Shown here piece after piece: positions 5,412 to 12,513 of a stretch of 12,513 bases of DNA. The translations under genes were made by a program, and so were the position numbers. Source of the DNA: an uncultured Anaerolineales bacterium (GTDB taxonomy: Bacteria > Chloroflexota > Anaerolineae > Anaerolineales > Villigracilaceae); the NCBI GenBank assembly GCA_938008865.1, contig CALLJA010000245.1, positions 1 through 12,513 on the forward strand, written 5' to 3'. The notes beneath the pieces are model-generated. The model was not told the DNA's origin. It searched no databases and was given only the letters and a program-made list of their open reading frames with translations. Positions within the stretch are counted from its first letter, which is position 1; each line of letters starts with the position of its first letter.

Positions 5412-7517
5412 CTATGGCAAGATCAAATTGAAAGTGCGCTGGAGGAAGATAGCCATCTGGTCGCGCGAGACGGGTGTGGAGGGACAATAGTTCCCGCCCG
5501 CGCAGCCGCTGGTGATGCCCTCGGCTGCCAGTTGCTCGACCCAGGCCGCCGCCCAGAAATTGGAGGGGATGTCGCCAAAGGCGGTACCTGTGGCAGCGGG
5601 CGGTGTGTAGGCCGAACCGTGCTCCGCGCGCAGGAGGAAGACGGCCATCTGGTCGCGGGTGACGGGCGAGGAGGGGCAGTAGTTGCCGCCGCTGCAGCCG
5701 CCGGTGATGCCCTCGGCGTAGAGTTGTTCGATCCAGGCGGCGGCCCAATGGTTAGCGGGCACATCGCCGAAGACCGCGCCCGTGGCGGGTGGAGGCGTGT
5801 AGGCCGAGCCGTGGATACCGCGCAGGAGGAAGACAGCCATCTGGTCCCGCGTGATGGTGGTACCCGGACAGTAGTTCAGCGGAGAGGCAGAGCATCCACC
5901 GGTGATGCCCGCATTGTAGATGCTTTCGATGTGCTGCCAGGCCCAATAGTTCATAGGCACGTCGGCGAAGGTGGCCGTGGTGATGGGGGGGAGCTTCTCG
6001 TAAGCGCCCATGTCGCAATTGTTGGTCAGGTCGGAGTTGCCATCCTGTGGACGGTCGACGCCGCGCGCATCGGTGAATTCGCAGGTGGAATTGTCGCCCG
6101 CATCGAGGGCGGGGGAACCTGCCAGCAGCGCGCGGGTGAATACGGGGCCACCGTTGTTCGCCAGCAAACCCAGCAACGGGTCCTGCCCGGTAACATCGCC
6201 CATATCGGCAACAAAGCCACAGCCTGCGGGCACGCCCACCAGGTTATACCCCTGCGTGACGAGCCATTCGCCTGCACCCGCGCCACCACAATCGTCGTAA
6301 TTGACGGCAAAGGTGTTGGTGTTCTGGGCGATGATCGAATTACGGGTGTTGATGATGCCGACGAAAATATACAGCCCGCCAGCGTATGTTGCATGATTGT
6401 CTGTGACGGTCACATTGTTCAAGTTAATGCCGCCGCTAGGGGCCAGGAGATAAATTCCGCCGCCGCCAGATCCGCCAGTGTTGCCCGTGATGGTGACGTT
6501 CTTGAAGTTGGCGAAATTCGAGCCGGAGAAAAACACGGCTCCACCGCGACCATTGCTGGTGTTCAATACCTGGTTGCCATTGAACGTGGTGTTGGTGATA
6601 TCGAATTGGCTGCTGGTAGAGTAGATTGCGCCTCCACCGCTCTGGGCAGTATTATTACTGAATGTAGTAGTCGAGATGGCCGCGAGTGCGTTATCTGCAA
6701 TATTCATTGCACCGCCAATACTACCTGTATCCGTGGCTGTATTGTGATCGAACAGGCTGTTGTCGATGATGACTTCAGCGTATTGACCGGCGACAACCGC
6801 ACCGCTGTTCGAGGTGGCTGTGTTGTTCGTCATGGTCACATGGGTTGCGTTCAGGGTGCTGACGAATCCCATGTCGGAGGCCAGCATGATGGCTCCTCCT
6901 TCGAGGGACGAGTTCCCATCGAAGACCGTGTTGCCCAGCGCAAGGGAAATCCCCGATGCAGTAGCGATAGCGCCTCCGCCACTGGCTGCTGAGTTGTTGC
7001 TCAAACTACTGTTGGAGATTGCCAGTCCGCCTTCGGTACGGATGGCCCCGCCTTGTGAGGATGTGCTGTTTTGGGTTAGGACCATTTGATCCAGGGTCAG
7101 GATACCTGCGTTGAAGATTGAGCCTCCATGACCACCGGCTTGGCCGTTTTTGAGCGTCATGCCCGATAACGTAACCACCTTGCCGCTGCTGATATTGAAA
7201 TGGCGCGAGGCCTGGTGCGCATCAATTGTCAGCTTTGAAATCCCTGGACCGCTGATGGTCAGGTCTTTGTTGATGACGATCTCGTCCAGCGTGAGGGTCA
7301 GTGTGCCGTTGACGCTGAAGGTGATGGTGTCGCCGTTTGCTGCTGTGGCTACTGCGTCCCGCAGGGAGCAGTCCCCGTCGATGCAGGAGCCGTCGTCTTC
7401 GTCGATCAACGTGTCTACGGTCAACGGGGCCGCATGTGCGGGTGTGGCGGGAGTCGCCGCCAGCAGACCGACCAGCAGGGTCAATAAAACGAATAATTGA
7501 AGGACCTTGTTTTTCAT
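5412..7517 (-). CDS. Secreted CSLREA/beta-helix surface protein with three SLH repeats (701 aa)
   Basis: ATG 7517 is preceded by AAGGAG with a suitable gap. A signal peptide (Leu-rich core, cut near the AHA at ~27-29) leads into a CSLRDA motif at 50-55, a variant of the CSLREA motif. Residues ~75-440 are beta-helix coils with repeated GGAI/GGAV turns and FSNN/FDHN/FDGN asparagine ladders, as in polymorphic membrane proteins. An 'SPALDAG...CDMGAYE' block precedes three SLH-type repeats at ~517-582, 583-646 and 647-701, each with an F(A/G)D(V/I)P start, a GITGGC/GITSGC core and an RDQMA(V/I)FL end. The SLH repeats should bind the secreted protein to the cell wall or its polymers, exposing the helix as passenger; ligand unknown. 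The 3' ~0.5 kb is nearly identical to that of the gene at 7677, whereas the passenger is distinct. The gene converges on the regulator at 2906 across the shared terminator. Confidence 0.92.
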   Translation of the reverse strand: MKNKVLQLFVLLTLLVGLLAATPATPAHAAPLTVDTLIDEDDGSCIDGDCSLRDAVATAANGDTITFSVNGTLTLTLDEIVINKDLTISGPGISKLTIDAHQASRHFNISSGKVVTLSGMTLKNGQAGGHGGSIFNAGILTLDQMVLTQNSTSSQGGAIRTEGGLAISNSSLSNNSAASGGGAIATASGISLALGNTVFDGNSSLEGGAIMLASDMGFVSTLNATHVTMTNNTATSNSGAVVAGQYAEVIIDNSLFDHNTATDTGSIGGAMNIADNALAAISTTTFSNNTAQSGGGAIYSTSSQFDITNTTFNGNQVLNTSNGRGGAVFFSGSNFANFKNVTITGNTGGSGGGGIYLLAPSGGINLNNVTVTDNHATYAGGLYIFVGIINTRNSIIAQNTNTFAVNYDDCGGAGAGEWLVTQGYNLVGVPAGCGFVADMGDVTGQDPLLGLLANNGGPVFTRALLAGSPALDAGDNSTCEFTDARGVDRPQDGNSDLTNNCDMGAYEKLPPITTATFADVPMNYWAWQHIESIYNAGITGGCSASPLNYCPGTTITRDQMAVFLLRGIHGSAYTPPPATGAVFGDVPANHWAAAWIEQLYAEGITGGCSGGNYCPSSPVTRDQMAVFLLRAEHGSAYTPPAATGTAFGDIPSNFWAAAWVEQLAAEGITSGCAGGNYCPSTPVSRDQMAIFLQRTFNLILP
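5416..5913 (-). repeat. Near-identical SLH-coding segment, copy 1 (pairs with 7681-8178)
   Basis: Aligned by eye at a fixed offset of 2265 bp, this segment differs from 7681-8178 at eight positions: six within the first 51 bp, plus 5847 and 5895. Positions 5467-5846 (380 bp) match without a difference, including all synonymous sites. Similarity drops just beyond 5913, inside the first SLH repeat, and is absent past the stop codon. Within the segment the three SLH units recur with a period of about 190-200 bp. Confidence 0.9.
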
Positions 7518-7594
7518 ATTTTCTCCTTGTAATTTGTGTCCCTATTGCTGTGTGTTTTTGTAGCACTTTGGAATGGATGTTGCCTATCTGTTTT

Positions 7595-7600
7595 ATCTTA
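7595..7600 (-). promoter_or_regulatory. Possible -10 box for the 5412-7517 gene
   Basis: TAAGAT on the minus strand, the same hexamer used as -10 by three other genes here. It would give a leader of about 70 nt. No convincing -35 element is present at the right distance, and no TGTCAC pair is seen, so the call rests on the hexamer alone. Confidence 0.3.
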
Positions 7601-7626
7601 TTCAGCGACAGCGCGGCCTAGATTAA

Positions 7627-7668
7627 CACAGAAATGCAACCGTCGCAAGGAACGGTTGCATTTCTGTG
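7627..7668 (-). terminator. Long perfect hairpin after the 7677-9596 gene
   Basis: Arms 7627-7643 and 7652-7668 pair perfectly over 17 bp around an eight-base loop, starting nine bases after the TAA of the gene. Neither side carries a proper T-tract: the minus strand continues TTAATCTAGG. It may be a terminator with a weak U-run, a 3'-end stabilising structure, or an attenuating element between the two surface genes. Confidence 0.55.
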
Positions 7669-7676
7669 CAGATGAT

Positions 7677-9596
7677 TTATGGCAAGATCAGGTTGAAGGT
7701 GCGCTGGAGGAAGACGGCCATCTGGTCGCGAGAGACGGGTGTGGAGGGACAATAGTTCCCGCCCGCGCAGCCGCTGGTGATGCCCTCGGCTGCCAGTTGC
7801 TCGACCCAGGCCGCCGCCCAGAAATTGGAGGGGATGTCGCCAAAGGCGGTACCTGTGGCAGCGGGCGGTGTGTAGGCCGAACCGTGCTCCGCGCGCAGGA
7901 GGAAGACGGCCATCTGGTCGCGGGTGACGGGCGAGGAGGGGCAGTAGTTGCCGCCGCTGCAGCCGCCGGTGATGCCCTCGGCGTAGAGTTGTTCGATCCA
8001 GGCGGCGGCCCAATGGTTAGCGGGCACATCGCCGAAGACCGCGCCCGTGGCGGGTGGAGGCGTGTAGGCCGAGCCGTGGATACCGCGCAGGAGGAAGACA
8101 GCCATCTGGTCACGCGTGATGGTGGTACCCGGACAGTAGTTCAGCGGAGAGGCAGAGCAGCCACCGGTGATGCCCGCAAAGGAAATGCTTTCGATGTATT
8201 GCCAGGCCCAGTGATCGAAGGGCACGTCGGCAAAAGTGAGATTTTTCTCGTACGCGCCGAAGTCGCATTCAGTGGACTGTGGACGATTGATGCCGCGCTG
8301 GTCCGTTGGCGGCGCGTAGCAACTGGGCGCTGCATCAATGGCAGGAGAGGCCGCCAACAGCGCCATGGTTTGGGTATATCCGCCGTGATCCATTAATGGC
8401 CCAAGTTTGGGGTCTGCGCTGATGACAGAGCCTGCGCATGCGTTTGCGCCGCTCCCGTTGGTCTCGATCAGGTTGGTGCCTGTATTCGCAATGGTCCCGC
8501 CGTTGTTGTAGCAATCGGCCATCAGGTTGCCATCAGAGAGAATGTTGTTATTGAATAGGACGATATCACTCCCTGTGGCATTATATAGCCCACCGCCTAT
8601 ATCAGCATAATTAGCGGAAAAGGTATTTTGTAAAATGCTCAAGTATTCGGTACCGGCGGTTACGTTGAAGACCCCTCCACCGTAAAATAGAGCCTCATTG
8701 TTGTAGAAAGTGTTATTCCTGATATTCAGTTTGCCGGCGTTGTAAATAGCGCCGCCGTGTCCGGTGTTGGCCTGGTTACTGGAAAACAGGTTACGCTCAA
8801 AAGTCGATTGGGAAGTTGTCCCGCCTGACTGCATGATCCCGCCGCCGTGTGTTTGAGCGGTATTCCCGTGCAGGGTGCTGTCGGCCAGATAAAGATAAGT
8901 TGCGCCATCAAGGTATATCCCCCCGCCATTGGCGGCAGAATTGCCGGAGAGAACGCTGCGTCGAATCTCGATCTGGCTGTTCGTGCTGCCGGCAATCGCA
9001 CCGCCATTGCCTTCCGCGCTATTTGAATTTACCTGGGAATCTGCCATACCAAGGGTGCTATTCAACGAATTGAAAATAGCGCCGCCATCGGTGGAGGTGG
9101 AATTGGCCGACAGCACGCTGTTGACAATGGTAATATCCCCGGCATTGTAAATGCCGCCGCCGCCAGCGCACGCGCCTGTGCAATTTCCATTTTTCACGGT
9201 TACGCCTTGTAAATACAAGGTCCCGGTGCTGCTGACCCACATGACCCGGTATGTGGCCACACCCGGGTTGACATTGGCCTGGATGATGGTGTTGGCAGCG
9301 CCATTGCCCGTGATGATAATATTTGATGTAACGGACGGCAATTGGTTTGTCAGCGTGATGGTGTAATTTCCATTGAACTGAATGGTGTCTGCGCCAGAGC
9401 CGGCGGGACAACCCTGATAGATGGCATCTGTATTCGCGGCGACGATCGCCTCGCGCAGCGAACACAAGGCGTTGTCGATATTATCGTCGGTGGCCGTGTT
9501 CACGAAGATGGTCCCTGCCGCGTATGCGGGTTGGAAAGAAACCAAACTGACCACCAGAGCGATTAGAACGAATAGATTAGGGAATTTGAGTTTCAT
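7677..9596 (-). CDS. Secreted CSLREA/beta-helix surface protein with three SLH repeats (639 aa)
   Basis: ATG 9596 follows a GAGGAAAA ribosome site. The signal peptide has a hydrophobic core of Leu/Ile/Val and a likely cut after the AYA at ~24-26. A canonical CSLREA motif sits at 45-50, followed by a 'GADTIQF' strand. Residues ~80-400 are beta-helix coils with GGGIY/GGAIF/GGGVF turns and repeated N-rich edges (SGNSAAN, HGNTAQT, SSNQANT). An 'SPAIDA...DQRGINRP...CDFGAYE' block leads into three SLH repeats at ~455-520, 521-584 and 585-639. These differ from the 701-aa neighbour at only a few residues in the first repeat and one Ile/Val near the end. It is divergent from the second STAND regulator across a 103-bp region, suggesting control by it (inferred). 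Inferred role: wall-anchored surface adhesin or S-layer-associated protein. The passenger part is much more AT-rich than the anchor part. Confidence 0.92.
   Translation of the reverse strand: MKLKFPNLFVLIALVVSLVSFQPAYAAGTIFVNTATDDNIDNALCSLREAIVAANTDAIYQGCPAGSGADTIQFNGNYTITLTNQLPSVTSNIIITGNGAANTIIQANVNPGVATYRVMWVSSTGTLYLQGVTVKNGNCTGACAGGGGIYNAGDITIVNSVLSANSTSTDGGAIFNSLNSTLGMADSQVNSNSAEGNGGAIAGSTNSQIEIRRSVLSGNSAANGGGIYLDGATYLYLADSTLHGNTAQTHGGGIMQSGGTTSQSTFERNLFSSNQANTGHGGAIYNAGKLNIRNNTFYNNEALFYGGGVFNVTAGTEYLSILQNTFSANYADIGGGLYNATGSDIVLFNNNILSDGNLMADCYNNGGTIANTGTNLIETNGSGANACAGSVISADPKLGPLMDHGGYTQTMALLAASPAIDAAPSCYAPPTDQRGINRPQSTECDFGAYEKNLTFADVPFDHWAWQYIESISFAGITGGCSASPLNYCPGTTITRDQMAVFLLRGIHGSAYTPPPATGAVFGDVPANHWAAAWIEQLYAEGITGGCSGGNYCPSSPVTRDQMAVFLLRAEHGSAYTPPAATGTAFGDIPSNFWAAAWVEQLAAEGITSGCAGGNYCPSTPVSRDQMAVFLQRTFNLILP
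7681..8178 (-). repeat. Near-identical SLH-coding segment, copy 2 (pairs with 5416-5913)
   Basis: Partner of 5416-5913: eight differences in 498 bp, with a 380-bp stretch (7732-8111) that is identical. The single-base change at 8112 is synonymous (Arg codon in TRDQ). Sequence outside the segment, both the passenger and the downstream region, does not share this similarity. Confidence 0.9.
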
Positions 9597-9631
9597 TTTT
9601 TCCTCTGTAAAGTTGAAAGTTTGACAATCGA

Positions 9632-9674
9632 AATATATCTATAGTTATGTTGACTTTGTTGCCATTTCGTTGAC
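9632..9674. promoter_or_regulatory. Divergent promoter region with repeated GTCAAC-type elements
   Basis: On the minus strand GTCAAC occurs at 9674-9669 and 9654-9649, exactly 20 bp (two helical turns) apart, with a related GGCAAC at 9663-9658 between them. TATAGA (9643-9638) or TATATT (9637-9632) could be the -10 of the 7677-9596 gene. On the plus strand the same elements (GTTGAC) lie just before the TAGAAT box of the regulator at 9700. The region could let one protein control both genes (inferred). It recalls, but does not match, the TGTCAC pairs of the other unit. Confidence 0.4.
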
Positions 9675-9687
9675 TCTCCCTCTGCGG

Positions 9688-9693
9688 TAGAAT
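9688..9693 (+). promoter_or_regulatory. -10 box of the second STAND regulator, leaderless
   Basis: TAGAAT ends six bases before ATG 9700, the same distance as TAAGAT to ATG in the first regulator. No Shine-Dalgarno is visible. The best-placed -35 (TTTCGT at 9665, 17-bp spacer) is poor, while TTGACT at 9670 is too close, which suits an activator-dependent or unusual promoter. Confidence 0.45.
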
Positions 9694-9699
9694 CATTGC

Positions 9700-12333
9700 A
9701 TGGTCAAACGACGTGCTTCCCTCGACCCGGCTGCCTTTCAGACCTTTGGGGATTTGTTGCGCTACCTGCGCGAACGAGCCAGCCTGTCACAGCGTGAACT
9801 GGCCCAGCGGGTGGGCTACCATTACAGTTACATGAGCCGTCTTGAGAAAAACGTGCGTACGCCCGATACGCTCATCCTGCGCACGCGTTTCATCCCCGCC
9901 CTGCGCATCGAGAATGACCCCGCCTGGGCTGCGCGCCTGCTCGAATTGGCGGTCGAAGGTTCGCAGGCGGATTTGGCCTCGAAAACGGAACCAGACCCGC
10001 ATCCTCGCTTGGGCGCGGCCCTGCCCGTCAGTTTGACCCCTCTGCTGGGGCGCGAATCCGAATCGGCGGCCCTGTTCCAGATGCTCACCAGCACGGAGGT
10101 GCGCCTGGTGACGTTGATCGGCCCGCCCGGCGTGGGTAAGACGCGCCTGTCGCTGCACATTGCGGAACAACTCGCGGCACATTTTTCCGACGGGGCCATC
10201 TTCGTCGACCTGATGCCTGTGCTTGAGGTGGAGCAGGTCATCCCTGCCCTGGCGGCGGCGCTTGGCACGCTAGAAACGGACGAGATCCAGATGTTCGAAG
10301 GGGTTAAGGCGGCTTTGCGGGATCGCAATGTCCTCGTTGTGATGGACAATTTTGAACAGGTACTGGACGCCGCGCCGCAAGTGGTATCCCTGTTGGGGGC
10401 TGCGCCCCTGGTAAAGATCCTGGCCACCAGCCGCGAGGCGCTGCGCGTACGGGGCGAGCAGGAATTCCCGCTTGGCCCGCTACCCGTACCAGACTTGCAG
10501 GCTGCCTCCGTGCTTGGATTTCCCTCGGTGCAATTGTTCGTGCAGCGGGCGCGCGCCGCCAACCCCGATTTTCAATTGGACGAGGTGGACGCGGCCCGCG
10601 TGGCCGAGATCTGCCGCCGCCTCGACGGTCTGCCTCTGGCCATCGAATTGGCCGCGGCCCGTGTCCGCAGTTTTTCGCCCGCAGACATGCTCGCTCAGTT
10701 CGACCGCCGCTTCCAATGGCTGGCCAATACGGCGCGAGACGTGCCCGAGTGGCGACGCACGCTTTGGTCGGCTATCGCCTGGAGTTATAACCTGCTGACC
10801 GACAAGGAGCGCATTCTCTTCGAGCGACTGGCGGTCTTTGCCGGCGGCTGGACTATCGAAGCCGCCGAGTTGGTTTGCAGCGACGAAAGGCTCCCGCACC
10901 CCGAGGTCATGCCTACGCTGCTGCAACTGGTCGACCGTTCACTGGTGGTGGCCGAGGGCGCGCGTTATCGATTCCTCGATACCATCAGCAAATTTGCTCA
11001 CCAAAAACTCGGAGAGAGTAACCAACTAGAACCGATCAGCCGGCGCTATTTGCGCTATTTTGCAGATTGGGCGGAGGGGCTGGAGGCCCAGTTCCACACC
11101 ATGCCGCCGCGGGCCTTCCAGGAGCGCACGGGAATGGAACTCAACAATGTCCGCGCCGCGCTGGAATGGGCGCTGCATCACCGCGATGCATTTGAGGATG
11201 GCCTGCGCCTGTCGATCCCCGCCAATCTGATCTTCCTCGAACATGGGCTAATCCGCGACGAATACGAGCGTGCCCAGGCCTTCCTGCGCGAGGCCGCTAA
11301 TCCGTCGCTGAAAGCCAAGCTGCTGTTGCGCACAGCATCGCTGGGCCTGCGGATCGGGTACGATAGTCTGGCTTATGAATATTGCCGCCAGGCAGAGGAG
11401 ATTGCCCGCAATTTGGGCGACCAGCACCTGCTTGCAGATTCCCTGCACATGCTTGGCGATATGGACCGCGACAATAGCCGATTTGCCCCGGCGCAAAAGT
11501 CATTGACTGAATGTGTAGCTCTCTACCGCGAATTGAACCTGCTGCCCGAGTTGAATCACAGTCTGACCAGCCTCGGGAATAATTTTTATCATCAGAACTG
11601 CCGCAATGAATCCACCCCTTTGCTAGACGAGGCTCTTGAAATCGCCACACGCATCGGGGACCGCGTCGGGTTGGGGGCCGCCCTGCGGGTTCGCGCTGGT
11701 CACCTGCGGTTTGATGGCAGGCTCGAGGAGGCCCTGGATGCCTTCAAGCGCATCCTGGACCTGGCGCGTGCCGACAGTGACCGCCCCAATATTGGCGTAG
11801 CCCTTGTGAACTTGTGCATGATCACGAACCTGTTTGGAGATTACCCCGCTTCTGGGAATTATGCGGCCGAGTCGATCTCCGTCTTCCAATCTGTCGGCGA
11901 TGAGATTCAACAAGCCTATCCCAAACGGATGCTCGCTTACGCCCTGTTGCATCAAGGTTTCCCGACGCGCGCACACGCCCTAGCCCTAGAGAGCCTGATC
12001 GCCAATCTCGATGGCGGCAGGGGCGTGCTCAATTGCCTAACGGCCCTGGCCGAGATCAAACTAACCGAGAGGAAACTTGAACCTGTGGCGCGGTTGTACG
12101 GATTCCTCTCACCGCAGGTTCAGGAAAGATATGCTCAACTCAGCCCCGACTCGCGTTCCTTTGAGCGGCTTGGCCGCGCCCTGCACGGACAGGCCACCGA
12201 GTCCTGGCAGGCCGAGGGCGAGTGCATGCTTTTAGAGGAGGCTGTAGCCCTCGCCTCGCGCTGGAATCCGCCGCGCGCGGGCGCTCCCAGGCCCCGTCCC
12301 ACCCCAAAACCGAAACGGAGCGGGCGTCGCTAG
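9700..12333 (+). CDS. XRE-HTH / NB-ARC / TPR (STAND) transcriptional regulator (877 aa)
   Basis: Residues ~17-57 form an XRE-type HTH (LSQRELAQRVGYHYSYMSRL). The NB-ARC part shows P-loop GPPGVGKT at 141-148, Walker B VLVVMDN at 211-217 followed by FEQ, ATSR at ~242-245 and GLPLA at 310-314, then a winged-helix region (~350-395). TPR-like helix pairs fill ~540-770. Residues ~795-853 match the terminal module common in LuxR/AfsR-type ATPases, ending in an 'A.SW.AEGECMLLEEAVALA' pattern. The last ~20 residues are Pro/Arg/Lys-rich and probably disordered. The regulator at 2906 has the same plan but clearly different sequence, so these are paralogues rather than a fresh duplication. The ATG at 9700 has no ribosome site and a TAGAAT six bases upstream. 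The gene is divergent from the beta-helix gene at 7677-9596 and probably controls it (inferred). No effector domain suggests immunity. Confidence 0.9.
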   Translation: MVKRRASLDPAAFQTFGDLLRYLRERASLSQRELAQRVGYHYSYMSRLEKNVRTPDTLILRTRFIPALRIENDPAWAARLLELAVEGSQADLASKTEPDPHPRLGAALPVSLTPLLGRESESAALFQMLTSTEVRLVTLIGPPGVGKTRLSLHIAEQLAAHFSDGAIFVDLMPVLEVEQVIPALAAALGTLETDEIQMFEGVKAALRDRNVLVVMDNFEQVLDAAPQVVSLLGAAPLVKILATSREALRVRGEQEFPLGPLPVPDLQAASVLGFPSVQLFVQRARAANPDFQLDEVDAARVAEICRRLDGLPLAIELAAARVRSFSPADMLAQFDRRFQWLANTARDVPEWRRTLWSAIAWSYNLLTDKERILFERLAVFAGGWTIEAAELVCSDERLPHPEVMPTLLQLVDRSLVVAEGARYRFLDTISKFAHQKLGESNQLEPISRRYLRYFADWAEGLEAQFHTMPPRAFQERTGMELNNVRAALEWALHHRDAFEDGLRLSIPANLIFLEHGLIRDEYERAQAFLREAANPSLKAKLLLRTASLGLRIGYDSLAYEYCRQAEEIARNLGDQHLLADSLHMLGDMDRDNSRFAPAQKSLTECVALYRELNLLPELNHSLTSLGNNFYHQNCRNESTPLLDEALEIATRIGDRVGLGAALRVRAGHLRFDGRLEEALDAFKRILDLARADSDRPNIGVALVNLCMITNLFGDYPASGNYAAESISVFQSVGDEIQQAYPKRMLAYALLHQGFPTRAHALALESLIANLDGGRGVLNCLTALAEIKLTERKLEPVARLYGFLSPQVQERYAQLSPDSRSFERLGRALHGQATESWQAEGECMLLEEAVALASRWNPPRAGAPRPRPTPKPKRSGRR

Positions 12334-12353
12334 CCGCTTTTCAAAACTGACGA

Positions 12354-12381
12354 TTGACTTTGCCCCCCTTCGATATAAAAT
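12354..12381 (+). promoter_or_regulatory. Sigma70-type promoter for the gene starting at 12416
   Basis: TTGACT (12354-12359), a 16-bp spacer and TAAAAT (12376-12381). The leader of about 28 nt holds a GTGA/TCAC inverted pair around 12385-12394 and the GGGAGG ribosome site at 12402-12407. No clear terminator separates this promoter from the regulator that ends at 12333. Confidence 0.5.
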
Positions 12382-12415
12382 GAAAGTGACATCACAGCCG
12401 TGGGAGGTTTACGCC

Positions 12416-12513
12416 ATGAGCAGAAAGACTGCGAAGAACCAGAACCAGGATCGACCTGCGGGGGAAGCGCCGCCTGAAACATCTAAAAAGGACACCACGG
12501 TCACGGTTGCGTT
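12416..12513 (+). CDS. N-terminus of an unrecognised protein, runs off the window
   Basis: ATG 12416 follows GGGAGG by eight bases. The 32 visible codons encode a polar, Lys/Asn/Gln/Pro-rich segment (MSRKTAKNQNQDRP...) that looks disordered, ending in a Thr/Val-rich stretch. No signal peptide or hydrophobic core is visible so far and no family can be named. It has its own promoter and is probably not part of the regulator's transcript. Confidence 0.65.
   Translation, partial: MSRKTAKNQNQDRPAGEAPPETSKKDTTVTVA

Noticed and set aside
5532..6992. Long open frame (486 codons) antisense to the 5412-7517 gene
   Set aside because: It lies opposite a gene with a signal peptide, beta-helix repeats and SLH units. 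Its product is low-complexity Gly/Val/Arg sequence without recognisable domains, and the frame stays open only because of the GC-rich codon pattern. The same antisense frame reappears at 7536-8396 opposite the repeated SLH segment, which shows it is a shadow.
5416..8178. Insertion sequence or transposon flanked by the 0.5-kb direct repeats
   Set aside because: The repeats are in-frame coding 3' ends of two intact genes, no transposase or terminal inverted repeats are present, and the interval contains only the rest of the surface genes.
2906..12333. NLR-like antiphage defence (Avs/bNACHT type) for the two NB-ARC proteins
   Set aside because: Both carry an N-terminal DNA-binding HTH instead of a nuclease, TIR, protease or pore-forming effector, and neighbours are surface proteins rather than defence genes. 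A regulator role fits better, though it is not proven.
12385..12394. TGTCAC-type operator before the gene at 12416
   Set aside because: Only a single GTGACA-like half-site is present, it lies downstream of the likely -10 box, and neither the paired spacing nor the CTTTT block is found.

Overview
The window looks like a chromosomal stretch from a GC-rich, free-living bacterium, most likely a member of the Chloroflexota (Anaerolineae-like). This is inferred from three things: large secreted beta-helix proteins with CSLREA-type N-termini and C-terminal S-layer-homology (SLH) repeats of the 'GITGGC' type, HTH-(NB-ARC)-TPR regulators with the 'VLDNCEH/VMDNFEQ' Walker B signature, and the absence of a lipobox-rich or Gram-negative gene context. 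No rRNA, tRNA, CRISPR, transposase or phage gene was seen.

Layout. Positions 1-2766 hold three genes on the minus strand, read right to left: a secreted 10-cysteine protein (1999-2766), a 66-residue basic protein (1744-1944) and a beta-helix/SLH surface protein that runs off the left edge (1-1733). Divergent from them is a large STAND-type transcriptional regulator (2906-5365, plus strand), which ends in a strong, probably bidirectional terminator (5365-5399). Two more beta-helix/SLH surface proteins follow on the minus strand (5412-7517 and 7677-9596). Divergent from those is a second STAND regulator of the same architecture (9700-12333). The window ends with the first 32 codons of an unrecognised plus-strand gene (from 12416).

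How the parts fit. The region reads as two tandem units, each a set of minus-strand cell-surface genes back to back with a plus-strand HTH/NB-ARC/TPR regulator across a short divergent promoter region (2767-2905 and 9597-9699). The first unit contains two near-identical promoters: paired TGTCAC hexamers one helical turn apart, then CTTTT, then exactly 16 bp to a TAAGAT box. One drives the 10-Cys protein and the other drives the small protein plus the beta-helix gene. The second divergent region has its own repeated GTCAAC/GTTGAC elements. Both regulators, and probably the small protein, appear to be translated from leaderless mRNAs, whereas the surface-protein genes have good Shine-Dalgarno sites. 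The inferred model is a signal-responsive STAND switch that turns on adjacent surface adhesin or S-layer-associated genes.

The two complete beta-helix proteins share an almost identical ~0.5-kb 3' segment coding for their SLH anchors (380 bp without a mismatch), while their N-terminal passengers are diverged and locally much more AT-rich. This points to gene conversion or recent module exchange.
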